This document shows, one piece after another, positions 14,056 to 20,351 of a stretch of 23,735 nucleotides of DNA. Each line of letters begins with the position of its first letter. Position 1 is the first letter of the stretch. The position numbers were made by a program, and so were the translations under genes. Under the pieces are notes generated by a model. The model was not told where the DNA came from and did no database searches. It saw only the letters and a list, made by a program, of their open reading frames with translations. Origin of the DNA: Candidatus Elusimicrobium euhamitermitis. GTDB taxonomy: Bacteria > Elusimicrobiota > Elusimicrobia > Elusimicrobiales > Elusimicrobiaceae. Where the stretch lies: NCBI GenBank assembly GCA_031254225.1, contig JAIRUU010000041.1, positions 1-23,735 on the forward strand, written 5' to 3'.

Positions 14056-15576
14056 CTATAAAGCTATAGTGTGTTCAAAAGCTATCATAATTTCCGCCAC
14101 GTCGCGGCCGGACTTTGCTTTTAATAAACGGGAAAGCACTGTTTTGTTGGATACAAAGGACGATATCTGCGCCAGCAGTTTAAGCTGCGCGCCATGGTCT
14201 TTAGCGGGGGAAAGAATTAAGAAGAAAAATTTTGCCGGGTGTTTGTCGTCCTGGTTAAAAATTATGCCTTTCTTTGAAAGCCCGAAAGATATAACAGGCG
14301 TTGTTATTGACGTTAAACGCGCGTGCGGTATCGCCACGCCTTTGCCTATATAAAATGAAAGCAGGCGCTCGCGGCTGGAAATTAAATCCTTAACGTGCTC
14401 TTTGGAAAAATAAGTGTGAACCGCGTGCAGCCTGTCCGTCAATATATTGTAAGCTTCAAATTTGTCCGCGGTTTCAAGGTTAAAAACGCATGCGTCAGGC
14501 AAAAGGACGTTGCTGAGGGTAAAGCTCGGCGTTGTTTCGTTTTCGTCTCTGATTTCGCCGACAAGTTCTTCAAGTACGTCTTCCAGCGTAAGCAGGCCGG
14601 TCACGATATTTTCTTTATTTTTTATAAGACCCTGGTGTATGCGGCGGTTTTGGAATTCGCGCAGAGCGACTTCAACTGGAGTGTCCTCTTTTAACACAAG
14701 CAGCGGGCGCATGTATTTTTCAATGGGAGGGGCGGCGTTTTCCGTCAGAAAATCAAGGGAAATTTCTTTAACCATAACGTACTGCGCCGCGTCGTCAATG
14801 GTATTTGTAAAAACAGGGTAGCGGGAAAATTTTTTGTTTTTTATGACCGCAAATTTTTCCGCCCACGAGGAGTCTTCTTTCAGCGCGACTATGTTGGCGC
14901 GCGGGGTCATTATTTTTTTTGCGGTTTCGCCTTTAAAATCAAAAAGATTTTCAAACATCAGGCTGCGGCTTAAAGAGAACTGTCCGCTGTCCTGAGACTC
15001 GTCAAAAATCATTCTTATTTCTTCCTCAGAGGGCGTTTTCTCTTTTTCCTTAGGATTGACGCCGATAAGTTTTAAAACGGCGTACGCGGCCCACATAAGA
15101 ATATTTTTAAACAAGTACGTGGCTTTGTAAAACCATTGCAGCGGGTAAATGACGAGCGTTAAAATTTTGTCCGGAAATTTTATGGCTATAAGTTTTGGCA
15201 CCTGTTCTCCGAAAACCACGTGCAGCGAAGTTATCGTCAAAAAAGCTATAGCAAATGAAATAGCGTTTTGCAGGGCCTGCGGTATCATGGGGAAAATATT
15301 AGGCAGCAGCATGCGCAGTAGACTGCCCACAGACGGATTGCCAACCCAGCCCAGCGCAAGGCTGGTCATGGTTATGGCAAGCTGTATGGAAGACAAATAG
15401 TCGTCAATATGCTCTTCCGCGTACAGCGCGAGGCGCGCGCGGGAACTGCCTTCCTCTGTCAGCTCTTTAAGCCGCGTTTTGCGCACGCGTATGAGCGAGA
15501 ACTCCGCCAGACACATAAACGCGTTCAAGAAGATAAGTACTATCGCTATTAATAAAAATAAAAGACTTGTGGTCAT
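14056..15576 (-). CDS. CNNM/CorC-type transporter with CBS pair fused to a PTS EIIA domain
   Basis: A 506-residue membrane protein. Residues 1-175 are the DUF21/CNNM membrane domain (hydrophobic segments at about 3-23, 60-82, 102-125 and 138-172; GEQVPK at 123-128). Residues about 218-345 are the CBS pair (KKIMTPRANIV, then a second half ending TGLLTLEDVLEELVGEIRDE). In ordinary HlyC/CorC proteins a CorC_HlyC domain follows. Here residues about 357-500 instead match a PTS EIIA type 2 (fructose/PtsN-like) domain, with the phosphorylatable His418 in GVAIPHAR and the second conserved His461 in DHGAQLKLLAQIS. CNNM proteins are implicated in Mg2+/Na+-linked divalent cation export; control by phosphotransfer is inferred. 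The M48 lipoprotein gene follows 9 nt later. No good ribosome site is seen before ATG 15576. Confidence 0.93.
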   Translation of the reverse strand: MTTSLLFLLIAIVLIFLNAFMCLAEFSLIRVRKTRLKELTEEGSSRARLALYAEEHIDDYLSSIQLAITMTSLALGWVGNPSVGSLLRMLLPNIFPMIPQALQNAISFAIAFLTITSLHVVFGEQVPKLIAIKFPDKILTLVIYPLQWFYKATYLFKNILMWAAYAVLKLIGVNPKEKEKTPSEEEIRMIFDESQDSGQFSLSRSLMFENLFDFKGETAKKIMTPRANIVALKEDSSWAEKFAVIKNKKFSRYPVFTNTIDDAAQYVMVKEISLDFLTENAAPPIEKYMRPLLVLKEDTPVEVALREFQNRRIHQGLIKNKENIVTGLLTLEDVLEELVGEIRDENETTPSFTLSNVLLPDACVFNLETADKFEAYNILTDRLHAVHTYFSKEHVKDLISSRERLLSFYIGKGVAIPHARLTSITTPVISFGLSKKGIIFNQDDKHPAKFFFLILSPAKDHGAQLKLLAQISSFVSNKTVLSRLLKAKSGRDVAEIMIAFEHTIAL

Positions 15577-15612
15577 AAGGTTGTAAAATACGCTTGTGCC
15601 GACAATGATACC

Positions 15613-15724
15613 CGTCTTCGCGTTGCTGCGACGCGGTTCGTCTTCGGCTTATTCCGCGCGCAAACGTCCGGTTGTTATTAATAAAAATACTCCGCTGCCA
15701 TTGCGTCGTAGCGGAGCGAAGACG
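15613..15724. repeat. Imperfect inverted repeat between tRNA-Leu and the transporter gene
   Basis: The 22-base arms at 15613-15634 and 15703-15724 match at 18 of 22 positions when one is reversed and complemented. Both arms read CGTCTTCGC, three variable bases, GCT, one variable base, CGACGC. The 68-base interior has no ORF. The outer end lies only 4 nt from the 3' end of the tRNA. It overlaps the putative tRNA terminator, so the two folds are alternatives. Confidence 0.6.
15680..15716 (-). terminator. Putative terminator of tRNA-Leu
   Basis: On the minus strand CTCCGCT (15716-15710) pairs with AGCGGAG (15696-15690) around a 13-nt loop, followed by TATTTTTATT (15689-15680). It starts 13 nt downstream of the tRNA 3' end. 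The stem is short but G/C-rich and the T-rich tail is in the right place. Confidence 0.55.
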
Positions 15725-15728
15725 AAAA

Positions 15729-15810
15729 TGCGCAGAGAGGGACTCGAACCCTCAAGCCGTAAGGCATGCGCCCCTCAAACGCACGCGTATACCAATTCCG
15801 CCATCTGCGC
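15729..15810 (-). tRNA. tRNA-Leu (anticodon GAG)
   Basis: An 82-nt class II tRNA, folded by hand. Acceptor stem GCGCAGA/TCTGCGC with discriminator A73, D arm GCGGAATTGGTATACGC, anticodon stem TGCGT/GCGCA with loop TTGAGGG (anticodon GAG at 15776-15774, reading CUC and CUU), long variable arm TGCCTTACGGCTT, T arm GAGGG-TTCGAGT-CCCTC. The 3' CCA is not encoded (TTTT follows), so it must be added post-transcriptionally. No sharp promoter is evident in the 56-nt gap from the upstream SGNH gene. Confidence 0.97.
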
Positions 15811-15866
15811 GAAAATTCACAAAGCAGGAATAAATAATTTTATCAAATAAAGCCAAAAAAGTACAA

Positions 15867-16481
15867 TTACATATATTTTTCTATTACTTTGAAAATGCGT
15901 TCCGCCACTATTGTATAGCCGGCGGCGTTTGGGTGTATGGCGTCTGATTTAAGTTTGGGGTCGGTATATATGCCGTCAAGAATAGCCGGCACAAAAACCG
16001 CGCCTTTTTCTTTAGCCATTTTTTTGTAAGCCTTTGTATATTTGCCCATGAACGGGCCGCCGGTGTCCACAATAGCCGCAATTGCCCCGCGCGCCTGCAC
16101 CTCGTCAACAATTTTGCTCATGGCGGAAACGGTTTGCTCAAAAGGCAGCTGCTTCATATAATCATTGCCGCCGAATTCTATTAAAACCATATATGGATTA
16201 TGTTCAAAAACGCCGTCAATGCGGGCCAGCCCGTCAACGCTTCTGTCCCCGCTGACGCCGAGGTTTATAACGGGCCTTGTCGTCATTTTAGCGAGTTTTG
16301 AAGGGAAATCTTCCCCGCGCGGCGCGCCGTAGCCGTATGTCAGCGAATCGCCGAAAGCTACTATCGTACTGCCGCCGCTGCCCAGGTTTTTTATGTCCGG
16401 CGCGGTTATTTTATGATATATAAACCACGCGGCGGCCAGAATAATAGCCACAATGATAAAATTCTTTATATTCATAATCAA
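15867..16481 (-). CDS. SGNH/GDSL hydrolase (TesA/arylesterase-like), membrane-anchored
   Basis: A 204-residue SGNH-fold esterase/lipase. All four blocks are present: GDSLTYGYG (Ser46 nucleophile), GVSGDRS (Gly76), EFGGND (Asn106), and DAIHPN (Asp180, His183). This arrangement is closest to TesA-like lysophospholipase/arylesterase proteins. The N-terminus (IKNFIIVAIILAAAWFIY) looks like an uncleaved anchor placing the catalytic domain in the periplasm; the substrate is unknown. ATG 16475 (third residue) is an alternative start with better spacing from a weak GGTAGAG ribosome site. The gene diverges from coaX, with 68 bases between them. Confidence 0.92.
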   Translation of the reverse strand: MIMNIKNFIIVAIILAAAWFIYHKITAPDIKNLGSGGSTIVAFGDSLTYGYGAPRGEDFPSKLAKMTTRPVINLGVSGDRSVDGLARIDGVFEHNPYMVLIEFGGNDYMKQLPFEQTVSAMSKIVDEVQARGAIAAIVDTGGPFMGKYTKAYKKMAKEKGAVFVPAILDGIYTDPKLKSDAIHPNAAGYTIVAERIFKVIEKYM

Positions 16482-16484
16482 ACT

Positions 16485-16503
16485 CTACCAAATTAGGTAG
16501 AAT
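16485..16503. promoter_or_regulatory. Palindrome and -10-like element between the SGNH gene and coaX
   Basis: CTACCAAATTAGGTAG (16485-16500) has perfect 5-base inverted arms around AAATTA and overlaps a plus-strand TAGAAT (16498-16503, 5 of 6 to the -10 consensus) that would start coaX mRNA near 16510. It could be a small operator in this divergent promoter. A short palindrome in A/T-rich DNA can also occur by chance, and no clear -35 is seen. Confidence 0.35.
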
Positions 16504-16549
16504 AAAAATACCGCACGACTGCGCCGTTTGCAGCGCGCAGGGAGGGTAT

Positions 16550-17314
16550 ATGATACTTGCATTAGACGTGGGCAACACGCAAATCTTCGGCGGAGTGTTT
16601 GACGGAGATGAAATTAAACTGCGTTTCCGCACGGCCTCAAAAGGCACAATTACGTCGGACGAGCTTGGCATATTTTTAAGGACTGTGCTGCGCGAAAACG
16701 GTTTTAATCCCGCTGATATTAAAGAAATAGGTCTTTCTTCCGTCGTGCCTGATATTAACAGAACAATTTTCAACTGCTGCGTTAAGTATTTTAATATTGA
16801 GCCCTTTGTCATAGGCCCAGGCATTAAAACCGGTCTTAATATCAAAGGTAAAGACGCCGGCAACCTGGGCGCGGACCGCGTGGCGGACGCTATTGCTGGC
16901 ATACGTTTATATCCGGATACAAATTTGATTATAATAGATTTCGGCACCGCAAATACTTATGACGCTGTTTCTAAGAATAAAGAATATAAAGGCGGGGCCA
17001 TACAAATCGGCGTAGGCGCGTCGCTCAACGCGCTGGTAAGCAATACCGCGCTGCTGTCCAAAGTTGAGATTACTGACCCGGGCCATGCCGCGGGTTTAAC
17101 CACGGAAACGCAGCTTCAGGCCGGTCTTTACTACGGCAATCTGGGCGCTATTAAAGAATTTATAAATATGCTGAAAGAAGAATGTTTTAAGGGAGAAAGC
17201 GTTAAAGTCATAGGCACGGGCGGCATAGGCAGAATGTTTAGAAAAGCGTTTGACGTTTACAACCCCGACCTTGTGATTATAGGCATTAAAACCGCGCTTG
17301 AGAATAATAAATGA
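16550..17314 (+). CDS. coaX: Type III pantothenate kinase
   Basis: A 254-residue CoaX (Baf family, ASKHA fold) that phosphorylates pantothenate in the first step of coenzyme A synthesis. Motifs: DVGNT (6-10, phosphate binding), GADR (107-110, catalytic Asp109), DFGTANTYD (130-138), GGAI (148-151), and the late GTGGIG (222-227). The usual Pro after GGAIxx is Ile153 here, and DFGTATT is DFGTANT, so the family is clear but two loop positions deviate. A strong GGAGG ribosome site (16541-16545) precedes the ATG. The TGA stop overlaps the rmuC start by 4 nt (ATGA), so the two genes are coupled. Confidence 0.95.
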   Translation: MILALDVGNTQIFGGVFDGDEIKLRFRTASKGTITSDELGIFLRTVLRENGFNPADIKEIGLSSVVPDINRTIFNCCVKYFNIEPFVIGPGIKTGLNIKGKDAGNLGADRVADAIAGIRLYPDTNLIIIDFGTANTYDAVSKNKEYKGGAIQIGVGASLNALVSNTALLSKVEITDPGHAAGLTTETQLQAGLYYGNLGAIKEFINMLKEECFKGESVKVIGTGGIGRMFRKAFDVYNPDLVIIGIKTALENNK

Positions 17315-18483
17315 ATACTGTAATCTGGCTTATTATTTTAATTGTTACCGCGGCGGTATTTTTGCTGCTGGGTTATTTGGCCGCGGCGAGAAGAGCCGTT
17401 GCGCTGCAGGCAAAACTTGACGAGCGCGAGCAAAACCGCGAGAATGATTTAAACGCTTTTAAGGCATTGTCCGCCGAGGCGTTAAATTCCAATAACAAGT
17501 CTTTTCTTGAACTTGCCAAAACCACTCTTGAAAAATACCAGGACGCCGCCAAAAACGATTTGGAAAAACGCCAGACCGCGATTAATAATATCGTTGAACC
17601 CGTCAAAGAAACTCTTTCAAAATTTGAAAATAAAATAGGCGAGCTTGAGAAAGAAAGAAAAGGCGCGTACGAGGGTCTGCGCGAACAGGTCGGCGTGCTG
17701 CTGGGCACGACGCAGAGTTTGTCCAACGCGCTGACGTCCCACTCTTCCCGCGGCCGGTGGGGGGAAATACAGCTTAAAAAAATAGTGGAGCTTGCCGGCA
17801 TGTTAAATTACTGTGATTTTAACACGCAGGAAAGCGTAAACACCGAAGACGGCCGGCTGCGGCCTGACCTTATTGTCCGTCTGCCCGGCGGCAGCAATAT
17901 CGTCGTGGACAGCAAAGCGCCTGTTACAAAATATATTGAAGCGGTTGAACTTAAAGATCCTGCGGCGCGCGCTTTAAAATTTAAAGAATTTGCCGGCCAG
18001 ATTAAAGAGCATATTAAAAATTTAAGCGGTAAAAGTTATTGGGAGCAGTTCAGCCCCACGCCGGATTTTGTGGTGCTTTTTATCCCTGGCGAATCTTATT
18101 TTGCCGCCGCGCTTGAGGCGGAGCCGGCTTTGATAGAGGCGGCGGTCAGAGAAAAAGTTATAGTCGCCACTCCGACGACGCTGATAAGCCTTTTAAAAGC
18201 CGTTGCCTATGGCTGGCGCAATGTGGCGGTGGAAGAAAACGCCAAACAAATCACCGCGCTCGGCAAAGAGTTGTACGAAAGAATTGTGACGATGAGCGAA
18301 CATTTTTATAAAGTCGGCGGCAGCCTTGAAAACGCGGTTAAAAATTATAACAACACTTTAAATTCTTTTGAGTCCCGCGTTTTAGTCAGCGCGCGAAGAT
18401 TTAACGAACTGAAAGTTTCCGACAAAGAAATCGCCCCTGCGCTTGAACACGCCGTTGACGCCGCGCCTAAAAAAACCGAGTGA
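17311..18483 (+). CDS. rmuC: DNA recombination protein RmuC
   Basis: A 390-residue RmuC-family protein. A hydrophobic N-terminal anchor (about 4-24, VIWLIILIVTAAVFLLLGYL) is followed by a long coiled-coil region (about 30-125, rich in Glu/Lys/Gln heptads) and the conserved nuclease-like core (GRWGEIQLKKIVELAGM near 147-163, then LRPDLIVRLPGGSNIVVDSKAP near 184-205), whose D...DxK arrangement resembles PD-(D/E)XK enzymes. RmuC limits inversion between short inverted repeats in Escherichia coli; its biochemical activity is not well defined. It overlaps coaX by 4 nt and ends 19 nt from the convergent pilin 2 stop. No clear terminator lies between them. Confidence 0.93.
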   Translation: MNTVIWLIILIVTAAVFLLLGYLAAARRAVALQAKLDEREQNRENDLNAFKALSAEALNSNNKSFLELAKTTLEKYQDAAKNDLEKRQTAINNIVEPVKETLSKFENKIGELEKERKGAYEGLREQVGVLLGTTQSLSNALTSHSSRGRWGEIQLKKIVELAGMLNYCDFNTQESVNTEDGRLRPDLIVRLPGGSNIVVDSKAPVTKYIEAVELKDPAARALKFKEFAGQIKEHIKNLSGKSYWEQFSPTPDFVVLFIPGESYFAAALEAEPALIEAAVREKVIVATPTTLISLLKAVAYGWRNVAVEENAKQITALGKELYERIVTMSEHFYKVGGSLENAVKNYNNTLNSFESRVLVSARRFNELKVSDKEIAPALEHAVDAAPKKTE

Positions 18484-18502
18484 TTTATTTTGCAGCGCTT
18501 TT

Positions 18503-18997
18503 TTAGTTTATTCTGAAATAGTTATCTCCAGTACTTTGATAAGGAGCGGAAGCGCCGGAAATGCTTTTACATAATTTGTCTTTTTGTCCGCCTTTAGATA
18601 TGCAGGAGCAGAAACCCTCGGAATAATCATATCTTATGAGCATTTTCAGGTCGGTGCTTCTTGCTGAAACGAAATATTTAGCCCCGGTTTCTCCCAATTC
18701 ATATTGATAATAGCCGACTAAAATACAGTCATTTGTCTGATAGCCTGAGTTTACGCAAGGTTTGCTCTTTGCGGGCAGCGCAATATCAAAATCATAGAAT
18801 GATTTGGCAGGCGCGCCCGTTGTTAAAATATATCTGTCCTGGGCTTCTTTTAAGGCTTTAACAAGTATTAACGCTTCGGCGGCACGGGACTTTTCCACTG
18901 CGTTCTGATATTGAGGCAGCGCTATGGCGGCAAGTATTCCTATTATAAGAACTACGACGAGCAGCTCAATCAGAGTAAATCCTTTTCTGTTAAACAT
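18503..18997 (-). CDS. Type IV pilin-like / pseudopilin protein 2
   Basis: A 164-residue protein with the prepilin signal MFNRKGFTLIELLVV (cleavage Gly|Phe, Glu at +5) and the helix continuing to LPQYQNAVEKSRAAEAL. An AAGAGG ribosome site precedes the ATG. After the shared N-terminal helix the globular domain is unrelated to pilin 1 at a glance, with cysteines at KPCV, NDCI, FCSC and KLCK that could form disulfides. It may be a minor pilin or pseudopilin. It stands alone between rmuC and uppP, with no machinery genes nearby, in its own transcription unit. The 97-base region upstream to uppP is A/T-rich with a possible TATACT -10 and no strong -35. Confidence 0.92.
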   Translation of the reverse strand: MFNRKGFTLIELLVVVLIIGILAAIALPQYQNAVEKSRAAEALILVKALKEAQDRYILTTGAPAKSFYDFDIALPAKSKPCVNSGYQTNDCILVGYYQYELGETGAKYFVSARSTDLKMLIRYDYSEGFCSCISKGGQKDKLCKSISGASAPYQSTGDNYFRIN

Positions 18998-19094
18998 AAA
19001 AACCTCTTTTCTTTAAAAATAACCTTAAAAAAAGTATATTTTTTTTGAAGAAGAGGCGGAAGTATATACGCAAATTGATTTTTTATAATCTTAA

Positions 19095-19877
19095 TTAGTT
19101 AGAAGCTGACAAAGCGGCAATAATTATCACAATTCCCAAAACTATTCTGTAGACGACAAAAATATTGAAGTTATGTTTTTGCAGGTAAGTCATTAAAAAT
19201 TTTATAATCAGCCAGCCGCAGATTAACGCCGTCAGAAAACCTAAAATAAACGCCGCGTTTATGTCAGACGGATTAACGTCTTTGGCTTTCATCACAAATG
19301 CGCCGGCGATAACCGGCACAGACAACAAAAATGAAATTTTTGCGCTTTCCGCCCTGCCGAACCCCAGCAGCAGCGCGGCCGTTATTGTTATGCCGGAGCG
19401 CGATACGCCCGGTATCAGAGCGACGGCCTGCGCGCAGCCTATTATAAACATATTTTTTATGTTCATCGCCGCGCCGCCTTTATCGCCCTTTTTATCTGCG
19501 TAAAAAAGAAACAGGGCGAAAACTATCAAAGCGCCGGCCATGATAAACGGCGAGCGCAGCGTATGTTCAATTTGTTTTTGGAATAATACGCCTGCGACGG
19601 CGGCTGGTATGGTTGCAATAACCAGCAGCCACAAAATTTTTCCTTCTTCTGTTTTAGGTTTTGTAAGTCCGTCTTTGATAATATAAAACCATTCTTTTTT
19701 GAAGTAAAAAAGCACGGCAAACAGCGTGGCGGCGTGCAGCATAACGTCATAGGTCAGCCCTTGATAGGCGGTGCCCAAAAGCCACGGCATCAAAGCCAGA
19801 TGCGCGGAGCTTGAAACGGGCAAAAATTCCCCCGCCGCCTGGACAAGACCCAAAATTATTGCCGAAGTTATTGTCAT
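19095..19877 (-). CDS. uppP: Undecaprenyl-diphosphatase
   Basis: A 260-residue polytopic membrane enzyme (UppP/BacA family) that dephosphorylates undecaprenyl diphosphate to recycle the lipid carrier for peptidoglycan and other envelope polymers; it can give bacitracin resistance when abundant. Family motifs are GEFLPVSSSAHL (16-27, catalytic Glu17 region) and PGVSRSG (156-162). About eight hydrophobic segments are visible and the length is typical. The second position before Glu17 reads AAGE rather than the usual GxTE. Its ATG overlaps the sixA stop by 4 nt (ATGA), so it is coupled to sixA. No obvious terminator hairpin follows. Confidence 0.96.
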   Translation of the reverse strand: MTITSAIILGLVQAAGEFLPVSSSAHLALMPWLLGTAYQGLTYDVMLHAATLFAVLFYFKKEWFYIIKDGLTKPKTEEGKILWLLVIATIPAAVAGVLFQKQIEHTLRSPFIMAGALIVFALFLFYADKKGDKGGAAMNIKNMFIIGCAQAVALIPGVSRSGITITAALLLGFGRAESAKISFLLSVPVIAGAFVMKAKDVNPSDINAAFILGFLTALICGWLIIKFLMTYLQKHNFNIFVVYRIVLGIVIIIAALSASN

Positions 19878-20329
19878 AAAGGATTAATAGGTTCCAGTTC
19901 CGCCGCGGTAAAATCGTCGGAAAACTTGACCGTCGCAAATTCCGCCGGATTAAGCGCTATGTGATTATTAACCAGCGCGGTAACTAAAGAACTTATGTCC
20001 GGGTTGTGTCCTATTACAACCAAAGTCTGTCCGCTTTCCGTTTCGTTTTTTATAAAATTCCAAAGCTCCACAATGTTTACCGCGCCGCCCAGTTCCAGGC
20101 GTTCTTCGGCGGGCGCTTTAAGAATTTTTGAAACTGTTTCCGCGGTCTGCGTCGCCCGCAGTTTGGGGCTTGTGATTATTTTAAAAGGTTTTACGCCGCG
20201 CGTTTTTAAAACGTTTGCAGCGCGGGCCGCGGCTTCAAGGCCTTTGGGGGAGAGCGGGCGCAGCGCGTCGCTGCCGTCCTGCGACGAGGACAAGGCGTTT
20301 GCATGCCTCATAAAAACTATTGTTTTCAT
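19874..20329 (-). CDS. sixA: SixA-type phosphohistidine phosphatase
   Basis: A 151-residue histidine phosphatase superfamily protein of SixA length. Phosphate-binding motif MRHANA has the nucleophile His9 (Arg8 adjacent), then SPKLRATQTAE (Arg59) and VIGHNPDISSL (His108). SixA removes phosphate from histidine phosphotransfer proteins, including the nitrogen-PTS protein NPr in Escherichia coli. That is notable given the EIIA-fused transporter in this window, but no direct link is shown. It is the first gene of sixA-uppP, with a 4-nt overlap. It lacks a Shine-Dalgarno sequence, and TATAAT lies 6 nt before its ATG. Confidence 0.92.
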   Translation of the reverse strand: MKTIVFMRHANALSSSQDGSDALRPLSPKGLEAAARAANVLKTRGVKPFKIITSPKLRATQTAETVSKILKAPAEERLELGGAVNIVELWNFIKNETESGQTLVVIGHNPDISSLVTALVNNHIALNPAEFATVKFSDDFTAAELEPINPL

Positions 20330-20351
20330 ATTTAAATTATATAATTATTTA
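20330..20351. promoter_or_regulatory. Overlapping divergent promoters of sixA and addB
   Basis: Only 22 bases separate the two divergent ATGs. On the plus strand TATAAT (20340-20345) is followed by 6 nt and the addB ATG. On the minus strand TATAAT (20341-20336) is followed by 6 nt and the sixA ATG. The two -10 elements overlap and are nearly symmetric. Any -35 would lie inside the opposite coding sequence; none is convincing. The geometry predicts transcription starting at the A of each ATG. Confidence 0.55.

Noticed and set aside
16411..16947. 178-residue open frame on the minus strand over coaX
   Set aside because: Antisense to coaX, whose motifs and strong ribosome site are clear. It also collides with the start of the SGNH gene.
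19995..20351. Upstream 119-residue extension of the addB frame
   Set aside because: Antisense to sixA, which has intact catalytic motifs. The extension has no ribosome site and no similarity to AddB N-termini. ATG 20352 is the first sensible start.
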